From assembly GCF_000702305.1 (NCBI RefSeq), contig NZ_JNLC01000013.1:248001-312000 (forward strand): DNA of 64,000 bases, read 5' to 3'. Within the stretch, counting starts at the first letter, position 1, and the number at the start of each line of letters is the position of its first letter. Both the position numbers and the translations under genes were made by a program. The stretch is from Allobosea sp. 117 (GTDB lineage: Bacteria; Pseudomonadota; Alphaproteobacteria; Rhizobiales; Xanthobacteraceae). The notes beneath the pieces were generated by a model that was not told where the DNA came from, made no database searches, and saw only the letters and a program-made list of their open reading frames with translations. Shown here one piece after another: positions 24,610 to 32,527 of this stretch.

Positions 24610-25161
24610 TCAACGGGCAGCCTCGGCGTGCCCGCCCGTCTCGGCCGCGGCGGCGCAACGGGCGCAGGCGCCGGCGATCTCGATGACGCGGGTGCGCGGG
24701 GTGAAGCCGGCGGCGCGCGTCGCCCAGGCGAGGTCGCGGCCGACCGCGTGCGAGGCGACCTCGGCGGTAGCGCCGCATGTCTCGCAGATCAGGAAGACCA
24801 CGACGTCGTCCGCCGCATGCTCGCGACCGCAGGCGATATAGGCGTTCCGGCTCTCCAGCCGGTGTGCGAAGCCTTCCGAGACGAGGAAGTCCAGCGCGCG
24901 ATAGACCGACATCGGTGCCGGTTTGGGCGCCGGCTTGTCGGCGCCCTCGGCCGCGTTGCCGAGCCGCTCCACCAGCTCATAGGCGCCGAGCGGCAGATGG
25001 CTGTCGACCAGCTCCTCCAGCACGCGCCGGCGCAGCGGGGTCAGGCGGGCACCGCGCCCGTCGCAGCACGCCTCGGCCCGCGCTAGCGCTTCGGCGACGC
25101 AGGCGCTGTGATCGTGGTCATGTCCATAGGCGCCGGAGCGCGCGGGGCGGTTCATCTCCAT
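24610..25161 (-). CDS. zur: zinc uptake regulator Zur (Fur family)
   Basis: A 183-residue Fur-family protein. The winged helix covers [28 protein letters not shown] and the DNA-contact region [21 protein letters not shown]. Two structural CxxC pairs are present (CETCGA and CARCAA). A His-rich N-terminus ([14 protein letters not shown]) is typical of rhizobial Zur. With Zn bound it should repress uptake genes; the paired palindromes at 9683-9730 before the znu operon are its likely target. The start is uncertain by two codons (ATG at 25161 or 25155). It is divergent from the collagen-like lipoprotein gene. Confidence 0.9.
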   Translation of the reverse strand: MEMNRPARSGAYGHDHDHSACVAEALARAEACCDGRGARLTPLRRRVLEELVDSHLPLGAYELVERLGNAAEGADKPAPKPAPMSVYRALDFLVSEGFAHRLESRNAYIACGREHAADDVVVFLICETCGATAEVASHAVGRDLAWATRAAGFTPRTRVIEIAGACARCAAAAETGGHAEAAR

Positions 25162-25325
25162 AGGGAGAATATAGCCTCTGGCCGGTCCGGACGCCATGTT
25201 CGCGCGCTTTTTCGCAACTGCGAGCTGGGTTCGTGACGGATCGGCGGTCGCCGCGCGATAGCACCTTGTGGCCCCGAAATCGGCCGGGCAGGATGTTACC
25301 GCGGGATCATTCAAGGGGGGATATC

Positions 25326-25784
25326 ATGCGGTTCCTGAAGCTCGTTATGGTGGCGGCGCTCGCCTTGCCTTTGGCGGCGTGTTTCGAAGGTCCGGCGGGC
25401 CCCGCCGGTCCGAAAGGCGATACCGGCGCCCAAGGGCCGGCGGGACCGGCAGGCCCTGCGGGGCCGGCGGGCGCGACCGGTCCTGCCGGCGTGGCCGGAG
25501 CAGCCGGTCCGGCCGGTCCGGCAGGCGAACCCGGTGCCGCAGGCGCGGCTGGTCCGGCAGGCCCGGCGGGATCCTCGCAGATCGCGGTGCGCAGCGTCGA
25601 ATGCACGTCGACCGGCTGTATCAATAGCTGCGAGGAGGGCGAGGCGCTGATCGGGGGCTATTGCCTCAACCGCGAACGCGGCCTCCAGCACATCGCCTCC
25701 TTCGTGGCGGGCGAGGGCAAGAGCCTCGTCGAGTGCGAGCATCAGGTGAAGCAGGTGGTGGCGGTCTGCCTCAAGCAGCCTTGA
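25326..25784 (+). CDS. collagen-like (GXY-repeat) lipoprotein
   Basis: A 152-residue predicted lipoprotein. The signal peptide ends in a lipobox LPLAAC with the lipidated Cys at residue 19. Residues 22-82 are 20 uninterrupted Gly-X-Y triplets, mostly GPA, able to form a collagen-like triple helix. The C-terminal domain has six cysteines (residues 93, 98, 102, 113, 137, 148), enough for three disulfides, in segments such as [28 protein letters not shown] before the ATG supports the start. It probably projects as a trimeric stalk from a membrane. No named family is recognised for the head. Divergent from zur; a strong hairpin follows. Confidence 0.88.
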   Translation: MRFLKLVMVAALALPLAACFEGPAGPAGPKGDTGAQGPAGPAGPAGPAGATGPAGVAGAAGPAGPAGEPGAAGAAGPAGPAGSSQIAVRSVECTSTGCINSCEEGEALIGGYCLNRERGLQHIASFVAGEGKSLVECEHQVKQVVAVCLKQP

Positions 25785-25794
25785 TCGCCGCCTG

Positions 25795-25820
25795 TTGCGC
25801 TGCAAGATTTTGCGGCGCAA
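25795..25820 (+). terminator. hairpin after the collagen-like lipoprotein gene
   Basis: TTGCGC-T-GCAA (25795-25805) pairs with TTGC-G-GCGCAA (25810-25820), an eleven-base stem including one T-G wobble, with a four-base GATT loop, ten bases after the stop codon. No T-run follows, so termination would be weak or Rho-assisted. Confidence 0.5.
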
Positions 25821-25916
25821 GGTCCTCACTCGAGGCGTGACCTTGTCGTTGCAGCCGCCGGCTAGCTTCAGGCGGCGGCCGTCGGCCGCTTGTCTTCATT
25901 ACACAGGAATCCGGAC

Positions 25917-26702
25917 ATGTCGTTGAAGGGAAAGACCTCCGTTGTCACCGGTTCGACCAGTGGCATCGGGCTCGCCATCGCTCGCGCTCTGGCGGCGGAA
26001 GGCACGAATGTGGTGATCAACGGCTTCGGCGATCCGGCGGCGATCGAGAAGGAGCGCGCGGGCATCGAGAGCGAGTTCGGCGTGAAGGCGGTCTATTCCG
26101 CCGCCGACCTGACCAAGGGCTCGGAATGCGCCGCGCTGGTGAAGTTCGCCGAGGACACGTTCGGCTCGGTCGACGTGCTGGTGAACAATGCCGGCGTGCA
26201 GCACGTCTCGCCGATCGAGGAGTTCCCGGACGACAAGTGGGACCTCATCATCGCGCTGAACCTCTCGGCCGCCTTCCACGCCATCAAGGCCGCGGTGCCG
26301 GGCATGAAGGCGCGCAAATGGGGCCGCATCATCAACACCGCCTCGGCGCACGCGCTGGTCGCCTCGCCCTTCAAGTCGGCCTATGTCTCGGCCAAGCACG
26401 GCATCGCCGGCCTCACCAAGACGGTGGCGCTGGAGACGGCGACCTTCGGCATCACCTGCAACGCCATCTGCCCCGGCTATGTGTGGACGCCGCTCGTCGA
26501 GAAGCAGATCCCCGACACCGCCAAGGCGCGCGGCATGACCGAGGAGCAGGTGAAGCGCGACGTGCTGCTCGCCGCCCAGCCGACCAAGGAATTCGTGACC
26601 GTCGAGGAAGTGGCGGCGCTCGCCGTGTTCCTCGCCTCGGACGCCGCGCGGTCGATCACCGGCTCGCTGCAGCAGATCGACGGCGGCTGGGTCGCCGAGT
26701 GA
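25917..26702 (+). CDS. bdhA: 3-hydroxybutyrate dehydrogenase (SDR family)
   Basis: A 261-residue short-chain dehydrogenase closely matching rhizobial BdhA. It has the cofactor motif TGSTSGIGLAIARAL, NNAGVQHVSPIEEFPDDKWD, the catalytic YVSAKHG tyrosine and lysine, and GITCNAICPGYVWTPLVEKQI. The VQHVSPIEEFP segment distinguishes hydroxybutyrate dehydrogenases from general SDRs. It oxidises D-3-hydroxybutyrate to acetoacetate with NAD, the last step of polyhydroxybutyrate mobilisation. The patatin-like gene 31 bp downstream is probably in the same operon and may release the monomer or oligomer. Confidence 0.93.
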   Translation: MSLKGKTSVVTGSTSGIGLAIARALAAEGTNVVINGFGDPAAIEKERAGIESEFGVKAVYSAADLTKGSECAALVKFAEDTFGSVDVLVNNAGVQHVSPIEEFPDDKWDLIIALNLSAAFHAIKAAVPGMKARKWGRIINTASAHALVASPFKSAYVSAKHGIAGLTKTVALETATFGITCNAICPGYVWTPLVEKQIPDTAKARGMTEEQVKRDVLLAAQPTKEFVTVEEVAALAVFLASDAARSITGSLQQIDGGWVAE

Positions 26703-26733
26703 GCCGAGGCGGGTGAGCTGAAGGAGGACGGCC

Positions 26734-28344
26734 ATGGCCGAGAGCGAGAAGCCGAAGCGCGCCGGCAGGCCCGCCACCAGGGCGGCGGCGACGTCCGCGC
26801 CGGCCGAGGTGGCGCCTGTCGCGTCCACCGCCGCCAAGGCGGCACCCGTCCCGGTGACACCGGCGGCAAAGGCGAAGGCAGCCACGCCGGCCGAGGCCGC
26901 CCCTTCCATGCCGGCTCCGGTACGGGCGGCGAATGCTCCGACCAAGGCCCCGGCCGCTGCGAAGAAGCCGTCCGCGCCCAAGGCGGTCCCCGTGCTGGCC
27001 ACACCAAAGACGACGGCGGCCGGGTCGGCCGCCGTCATGGCGAAAGCGAGCGCGCCGGAGGCTCCGGCCGCGACGCCGCCCGCCAAGACGTCGCCCGCCA
27101 AGGCACCGGCGAAGAAGGCTCCCGTCCGCAAGCCGGCCGCGGCGGCATCGGCCGCTCCCAAAGTCGTTGCTGCCAAGGCCGCCGACACCAAGGTTGCCGA
27201 GGCCAAGCCGGCGGTGGAGACGGTGGCGAGCGCGCTTGCGGTGCACGGGCCGGCCGGCGCCGAGGCGGTGAAGCAGGACGCCGCGCCGAAAGCGGCGAAG
27301 CCGGCGCGCGGCAACCGCAAGCTGATCAATCTCGGGCTTCAGGGCGGCGGCGCGCATGGCGCCTTCACCTGGGGCGTGCTCGACCGGCTGCTGGAGGACG
27401 GGCGCATCGAAATCGAGGGCATTTCCGGCACCAGCGCCGGGGCGATGAACGCGGCGGTGCTGGCCTCCGGCCTCGCGCGCGGCGGCAATGAGGGCGGGCG
27501 CGAGGCGCTCAACAATTACTGGCGCGCGGTCTCCAAGGACGGGCGCACCAGCCCGCTCCAGCGCACGCTGCTCGACCGGCTGATGGGCAACTGGTCGCTC
27601 AACGCCAACCCGGCCTATGTCGCGCTCGACGTGATGAGCCGGTTCTTTTCGCCCTACGATCTCAACCCGCTCAACATCAACCCGCTGATGGACCTCATCG
27701 CCGAGCACGTCGATTTCGACGCGGTGCAGTCCTGCTCGCACGTGCACGTCTTCGTGTCCGCGACCAACGTGCACACCGGCAAGGTGCGGGTATTCTCGAA
27801 GAAGGAGCTGACGCCGGACGCCATCATGGCCTCCGCCTGCCTGCCTTTCATGTTCCAGGCGGTGGAGATCGACGGCGTGCCCTATTGGGACGGCGGCTAT
27901 ATGGGCAATCCCGCGCTGTTCCCCTTCTACGACGCGGTGCGGACCGACGACATCGTGCTGGTGCAGATCAACCCGATCATCCGCCGCGACACGCCGAAGA
28001 CCGCCCGCGACATCAACAACCGGATGAACGAGATCACCTTCAACGCCTCGCTGCTGGCGCAGTTGCGCGCCGCCGAGTTCGTCGGCCGCCTGCTCAAGCA
28101 GGGCAAGCTCGAACTGAAGGGCGACGGCGTCGATGGCTACCGCAACCTGCGCATCCATCGCATCGACGGCGCCGAGAAGCTGATCGCGCTCGACGCCTCG
28201 ACCAAGATGAACGCCGAGTGGGAGTTCCTCGTGCATCTGCGCGAGATCGGGCGCGAGGCCGCCGACCGCTTCCTGGAGCATCATTTCGACGATATCGGCG
28301 TGCGCTCGACACTGGACGTGAAGGACGAGCTGACGAAGAACTGA
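26734..28344 (+). CDS. patatin-like phospholipase/depolymerase with long Ala/Pro/Lys N-terminal tail
   Basis: A 536-residue protein. Residues 1-190 are low-complexity Ala/Pro/Lys sequence with PAKKAPVRKPAAAA-type repeats, like histone H1-like AlgP or the tail of the granule protein PhaM. The patatin domain follows: oxyanion motif GLQGGGAHGAF (about 201-211), nucleophile elbow GTSAG with Ser234, and the dyad aspartate in WDGGYMGNP. Patatins hydrolyse acyl esters; the family includes lipases and some intracellular polyhydroxyalkanoate depolymerases. Its place right behind bdhA supports a role in PHB turnover, with the tail possibly binding granule or DNA. No signal peptide is seen, so it should be cytoplasmic. 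Confidence 0.88.
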   Translation: MAESEKPKRAGRPATRAAATSAPAEVAPVASTAAKAAPVPVTPAAKAKAATPAEAAPSMPAPVRAANAPTKAPAAAKKPSAPKAVPVLATPKTTAAGSAAVMAKASAPEAPAATPPAKTSPAKAPAKKAPVRKPAAAASAAPKVVAAKAADTKVAEAKPAVETVASALAVHGPAGAEAVKQDAAPKAAKPARGNRKLINLGLQGGGAHGAFTWGVLDRLLEDGRIEIEGISGTSAGAMNAAVLASGLARGGNEGGREALNNYWRAVSKDGRTSPLQRTLLDRLMGNWSLNANPAYVALDVMSRFFSPYDLNPLNINPLMDLIAEHVDFDAVQSCSHVHVFVSATNVHTGKVRVFSKKELTPDAIMASACLPFMFQAVEIDGVPYWDGGYMGNPALFPFYDAVRTDDIVLVQINPIIRRDTPKTARDINNRMNEITFNASLLAQLRAAEFVGRLLKQGKLELKGDGVDGYRNLRIHRIDGAEKLIALDASTKMNAEWEFLVHLREIGREAADRFLEHHFDDIGVRSTLDVKDELTKN

Positions 28345-28347
28345 GGT

Positions 28348-28899
28348 TCAGCCGAGCCGGCCTGTCACGAAGCGCACGCGCTCCTCGATGCCGGCGAGCG
28401 GCAGTGGCACCAGCTCGTAGCCGAGCCCGGCATAGACCTCGGCCAGCGCGGCATGGGTCGCCTGCGCCTGCACGAAGCTCTGCACCCGCTCGGCGTCATG
28501 GGCATAGATCGCTTCCCAGGGCGGCGCGATGAAGACGCGCCGGTGGTAGCGATACCGCCTCGCCGCGCGTTCCATATGCGCGGGAGCCGCGATGCCGCAG
28601 AGCTTCAGATAGCCGAGCACGTCGGGAACGCCGCGGTCGAACAGCACCGGGCCGGCGCCGGCCGCCGCCTCGCGCCACGAGCGCAGCTCCCAGCCGAGCA
28701 TCTGCTCGGCGAAGGCAAGCGGGTCGCGCGAGGGCAGGGCGGGGCCGTCGATCTCCTGCTGGTCCCGGATGATGGCCCGTCCGCCCTCCGGCATGGTGCG
28801 GAAGCCGGCCGCCGCCAGCGCGGCGAGCAGCGTCGTCTTTCCCGAGCCGGGGCCGCCGGTGAAGACGACGAAGCGGTCCGTGTCGGGGATCGTCATCAT
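28348..28899 (-). CDS. AAA family ATPase/kinase-like protein (AAA_28)
   Basis: A 183-residue P-loop protein. Walker A is FTGGPGSGKTTLLAAL (about residues 13-28), followed by MPEGGRAIIRDQQEIDG and a Walker B-like VLFDRGVPDVLGYLKL, then a lid with RRYRYHRRVFIAPPWEAIY. This pattern belongs to small AAA_28 ATPases that resemble nucleoside kinases; substrates are unknown. The ATG at 28899 follows GGGAG; much longer readings upstream have no coding character. It is convergent with the patatin gene, three bases from its stop, and divergent from the RluA gene. Confidence 0.85.
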   Translation of the reverse strand: MMTIPDTDRFVVFTGGPGSGKTTLLAALAAAGFRTMPEGGRAIIRDQQEIDGPALPSRDPLAFAEQMLGWELRSWREAAAGAGPVLFDRGVPDVLGYLKLCGIAAPAHMERAARRYRYHRRVFIAPPWEAIYAHDAERVQSFVQAQATHAALAEVYAGLGYELVPLPLAGIEERVRFVTGRLG

Positions 28900-28962
28900 G
28901 GTGTCTCCCTGCTGGTCCGGCGCCCCCTCGACGGAGCGGCGGATTTGTGGTGAGCAACGGGC

Positions 28963-29745
28963 ATGAACGCGCCCGATCCAAACGCGCCCGTATCGCCCGC
29001 GCCTGCGCTCGATATCGCCGCCCGGCTGCTGCACCGGGACGGCATGCTCCTCGTCATCGACAAGCCGGCCGGTCTGCCGGTGCACAAGGGTCCGAAGGGC
29101 GGCGAGACGCTGGCCGACCATCTCGACGCGCTGCGCTTTGGTCTGCCGCGCGCGCCGGAGCTGGCGCACCGGCTCGACAAGGACACCTCGGGCTGCCTCG
29201 TGCTCGGCCGCCACCGCGCGGCGCTCGCCGAGCTCGGCCGGGTGTTCCGCGAGGGCAAGGTCGGCAAGACCTACATCGCCGTGGTGCGGGGCGTGCCGAC
29301 GGAGACGCAGGGACGCATCGCGCTGAGGCTCGCCAAGCGCTCGCCACATCGGGGCTGGTGGATGGCGGTCGACCCCAAGGGGCAGGAGGCGATCACCGAA
29401 TGGTTGCTGCTGGCGGCGGGCGAGGGGCTCGCGGTGCTGGCACTGTCGCCGCTGACCGGGCGCACGCATCAGCTTCGCGTGCATCTCGACGCGATCGGCC
29501 ACCCCATCCTCGGCGATTCCATCTATGGCGGCGCCTCGCGCCTGCCGGGCGGGCCGCGGCTGCATCTGCATGCGCGCCGGCTCGTGCTGCCGCGGGCGAA
29601 GGGCAGGGAGCCGCTCGACATCCGCGCGCCGCTGCCCCCGCATATGCTGGCGACACTCGACGCCGCCGGCCTCGACGCGCAGGCCGTCACGCAGGCCGCC
29701 GACGCGGCGGTATTCTCGAAGCTTGCCGGCGTGCCGGAAGATTAG
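28963..29745 (+). CDS. RluA family pseudouridine synthase
   Basis: A 260-residue RNA pseudouridine synthase. The catalytic motif is HRLDKDTSGCLVLGR with the nucleophilic aspartate at about residue 71, preceded by LLVIDKPAGLPVHKG and followed by GKTYIAVVRG and LTGRTHQLRVHLDAIGHPILGD, all RluA family signatures. There is no S4 domain, so it resembles RluA or TruC-like enzymes rather than RluC/RluD. It isomerises uridines in rRNA or tRNA; the target site cannot be inferred. Confidence 0.93.
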   Translation: MNAPDPNAPVSPAPALDIAARLLHRDGMLLVIDKPAGLPVHKGPKGGETLADHLDALRFGLPRAPELAHRLDKDTSGCLVLGRHRAALAELGRVFREGKVGKTYIAVVRGVPTETQGRIALRLAKRSPHRGWWMAVDPKGQEAITEWLLLAAGEGLAVLALSPLTGRTHQLRVHLDAIGHPILGDSIYGGASRLPGGPRLHLHARRLVLPRAKGREPLDIRAPLPPHMLATLDAAGLDAQAVTQAADAAVFSKLAGVPED

Positions 29746-29765
29746 CCCGCCAGCGGGTCCCGGCG

Positions 29766-30749
29766 TTAGCGCGCCAGCGCGCGGGCGAGGCGTGCGCCGA
29801 CCTGGGCGCAGCCGATCAGCCCGGGCGTCGGGTGGACGATGACGCTGACCGGGGTGGCGACGAGGCGCCCCTCATGGGGCGGGTGCTCCTCGAACGCCTC
29901 GCGGAACGGGGAGTCGTTGAAGAAGGCGGCGAGCGCCGCCGAGACGCCGCCGGCTAGGAACACGCCGCCGCGCGCGTCGATGGTGAGCGCGAGGTCGCCG
30001 GCGATGCGGCCAAACAGGCGCAGGAACACCCGGCAGGTCTCCAGCGCACCGTCCTCGCCGCGCCGCGCCGCTGCGATCACGTCCTCCGGCGCCAGCGTCT
30101 CGCCGGCGAACAGCGCGTGGATGCGCGCGAGCCCCGAGCCGGAAAGCGCATGCTCGACCACCACCGGGCCGAGCTCGCGCGCCAGATGGGCGACGAGGCG
30201 CGCCTCCTCGGCATTGGTGGCGCCGAGCCGGGCGCGCCCGCCCTCGCCGGTGAGGGCGCGCAGCGTGCCGCCGGTCCGGATCAGCCCGGCGACGCCGAAG
30301 CCGGTGCCGGGCCCGCAGACCAGCATCGGCGCGCGCGGATCGGCATGGCCGCCGCCGACCGTCACGAGATCGGCTGCGGTGAAGGCCGGCACGCCATAGG
30401 CGAGCGCCTCGAAATCGTTCATCGCGACGAAGCGCGTCCAGCCGAAGCGGCGGCGGATCGCGCGCTTGGAGAAGGACCAGCCGCGATTGGTGAGCCGCAC
30501 ATGGTCGCCATCCGCCGGACCCGCTACCGCCAGCATGACGCCGCGTATGGCCGCCGCCACCTCCGGCTCGCGGGCGGCGAGGTCCGCCTCGATCAGCGCC
30601 TCGAAGCCCGGGAAGGCGTCGTTGCGATAGATGCGCGGATCGGTCGGCACGCCGTCGGTGCCGACGGTGGCGAGCCGGGCGGAGGTGCCGCCGACATCGG
30701 CGACGAGAACGGAATGCAAGGGGGAGGCGGAGGCGTCGGTGGACAGCAT
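29766..30749 (-). CDS. glk: glucokinase (ROK-independent Glk family)
   Basis: A 327-residue glucokinase. The phosphate-binding motif is VLVADVGGTSARLATV, followed by VAGPADGDHVRLTNRGW, MNDFEALAYGVPA (catalytic Asp) and CGPGTGFGVAGLIRTGG, which match the Glk family of Proteobacteria. It phosphorylates glucose with ATP for the Entner-Doudoroff or other pathways. The ATG at 30749 gives the standard N-terminus although no clear ribosome-binding site is seen; a longer reading to 30851 is possible. It is convergent with the RluA gene and divergent from rsmB. Confidence 0.93.
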   Translation of the reverse strand: MLSTDASASPLHSVLVADVGGTSARLATVGTDGVPTDPRIYRNDAFPGFEALIEADLAAREPEVAAAIRGVMLAVAGPADGDHVRLTNRGWSFSKRAIRRRFGWTRFVAMNDFEALAYGVPAFTAADLVTVGGGHADPRAPMLVCGPGTGFGVAGLIRTGGTLRALTGEGGRARLGATNAEEARLVAHLARELGPVVVEHALSGSGLARIHALFAGETLAPEDVIAAARRGEDGALETCRVFLRLFGRIAGDLALTIDARGGVFLAGGVSAALAAFFNDSPFREAFEEHPPHEGRLVATPVSVIVHPTPGLIGCAQVGARLARALAR

Positions 30750-30902
30750 GTACGGGCCGTGCGGCAGGGGGACGGGTGGAGGTTTGTTCGGGCGGCACTG
30801 TGCGGAGCTTGCGCGGGCGGCGCAAGCGGACGGGTGTGATCCTCCCGTCAAGCGTCCGGGAGGCGGTTGCGTTCCCGGGCCGGGCGGCCTAACCCGGCAG
30901 GG

Positions 30903-32297
30903 ATGAGCAAATCAGAGCGCAATCCGCCGCCGCGCGCCTCCCGCGCTCCGCAGGGGCATGACCGGGATGCGGCCCGCGAGCCGAATCCCTCCGCGCCGGC
31001 TGCCGGCCTCGATTCCCGCCGCGCCGCCGTGGCCGCGATCGAGGCCGTGCTGGGCAAGGGCCGTCCGCTGGAGGAGACGCTGGAGCGGCTGACCCGCGAT
31101 TTCGAGCCGCGGGACCGCGCGCTGGCGCGGATGATCGCGGCGAGCGTGCTGCGCCGCCTCGGCTCGCTGCGCGCGCTGCTCGGCGGGCTGCTCGACAAGC
31201 CGCTTCCCGAGCGGGCGCGCCGGGCCGAGACGCTGCTGCTGGTCGGCGCGGCGCAGGTGCTGCTGATGGACGTGCCGGACCATGCGGCGGTCGCCACCAG
31301 CGTCACGCTAGCCGGCGAGGAGGCGGCGAGCGCCGGCTACAAGGGGCTGATCAACGCCGTGCTGCGTCGGATCGCGCGAGAGGGCACGGAGCGCTTCGCC
31401 GCGCTCGACGGCGCCGGTCTCGATCTGCCGGAATGGCTGATGGCCGGCTGGGTCGCGACCTATGGCGAGGCGACGGCGCGGCGCATGGCGCTTTCGCTGC
31501 TCACCGAGGCGCCGCTCGACCTCACCGTGCGCGCCGACCCGGAGCTCTGGGCCGAACAGCTCGGCGGGCGGGTGCTGCCGACCGGCTCGGTGCGCCTCGC
31601 CGACGCCGGCAACGTGACCGCGCTGCCGGGCTTTACGGACGGCGCGTGGTGGGTGCAGGACGCCGCCGCGGCGCTGCCGGCCCGGCTGCTCGACGTCCGG
31701 CCGGGCATGAGCGTCGTCGATCTGTGCGCGGCGCCGGGCGGCAAGACCGCGCAGCTCGCGCTCGCCGGGGCGCGCGTCACCGCCGTCGACCGCTCCGGCC
31801 CGCGCCTGCGGCGGCTCGCGCAGAATCTCGCGCGTCTCGATCTGGAGGCGGCGATCGTCGAGGCCGACGCGACGAACTGGACAGCGCCGCCTTTCGAGGC
31901 GCTGCTGCTCGATGCGCCCTGTTCCTCGACCGGCACGCTGCGCCGCCATCCCGACGTCGCCTGGACCAAGATGCCGGACGACATCGCCAGCCTCGCGGCG
32001 CTGCAGGAGCGGCTGCTCGATCATGCGGTCGAACTCGTCGCCCCGGGCGGCCTCATGGTCTATTCGACCTGCTCGCTGGAGCCGGAGGAGGGCGAGCGCC
32101 AGATCGAGCGGTTGCTGGAGCGCCGCTCGGAGTTGGAACGGGTGCCGGTGACGGCGGGCGAGTGCGGCATCGCGCCGGAATGGATCAACGCGGCGGGCGA
32201 GGTGCGCACGCTGCCCTGCCACCTTCCCGACCCTGACCCGCGCCTCTCCGGGCTCGACGGCTTCTTCGCCGCGCGGCTGCGCCGGCGGCAGGGTTAA
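30903..32297 (+). CDS. rsmB: 16S rRNA m5C methyltransferase RsmB-like
   Basis: A 464-residue NOL1/NOP2/Sun-family enzyme. An N-terminal NusB-like helical domain (AVAAIEAVLGKGRPLEETLERL to about residue 170) precedes the SAM domain with VDLCAAPGGKTAQLALAG. The two catalytic cysteines are in LLDAPCSSTGTLRRHPD and VYSTCSLEPEEGE. It methylates a cytosine of 16S rRNA (C967 in E. coli). The heparinase-like gene and purH follow on the same strand, an order I recall from other Hyphomicrobiales. Confidence 0.94.
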   Translation: MSKSERNPPPRASRAPQGHDRDAAREPNPSAPAAGLDSRRAAVAAIEAVLGKGRPLEETLERLTRDFEPRDRALARMIAASVLRRLGSLRALLGGLLDKPLPERARRAETLLLVGAAQVLLMDVPDHAAVATSVTLAGEEAASAGYKGLINAVLRRIAREGTERFAALDGAGLDLPEWLMAGWVATYGEATARRMALSLLTEAPLDLTVRADPELWAEQLGGRVLPTGSVRLADAGNVTALPGFTDGAWWVQDAAAALPARLLDVRPGMSVVDLCAAPGGKTAQLALAGARVTAVDRSGPRLRRLAQNLARLDLEAAIVEADATNWTAPPFEALLLDAPCSSTGTLRRHPDVAWTKMPDDIASLAALQERLLDHAVELVAPGGLMVYSTCSLEPEEGERQIERLLERRSELERVPVTAGECGIAPEWINAAGEVRTLPCHLPDPDPRLSGLDGFFAARLRRRQG

Positions 32298-32527
32298 CTT
32301 TATTTAAATGCCTCCGAAGGCTTCCTCGACCAGGTGGAAACATCTGCTCGATGCGAAAACGGCTCCGATTCGGGAGCTTGATTTCCCAAATCGCACGGTT
32401 CGCTCCGAGCCGCGCGGAACGGGCCTCGGGTGCCCTGGTACGGTTGGCCGTGTTGGATCGCTTGTTTAAGCTGCCCGACCTCGGACGGATAGTCCGGATC
32501 GATGCGCTGTCAGGGGGAGCGGCATCC

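Noticed and set aside
25390-25570. Tandem DNA repeat or CRISPR-like array in the GPA-coding stretch
   Set aside because: The repetition reflects Gly-X-Y codons of one intact reading frame; there are no unique spacers of regular length.
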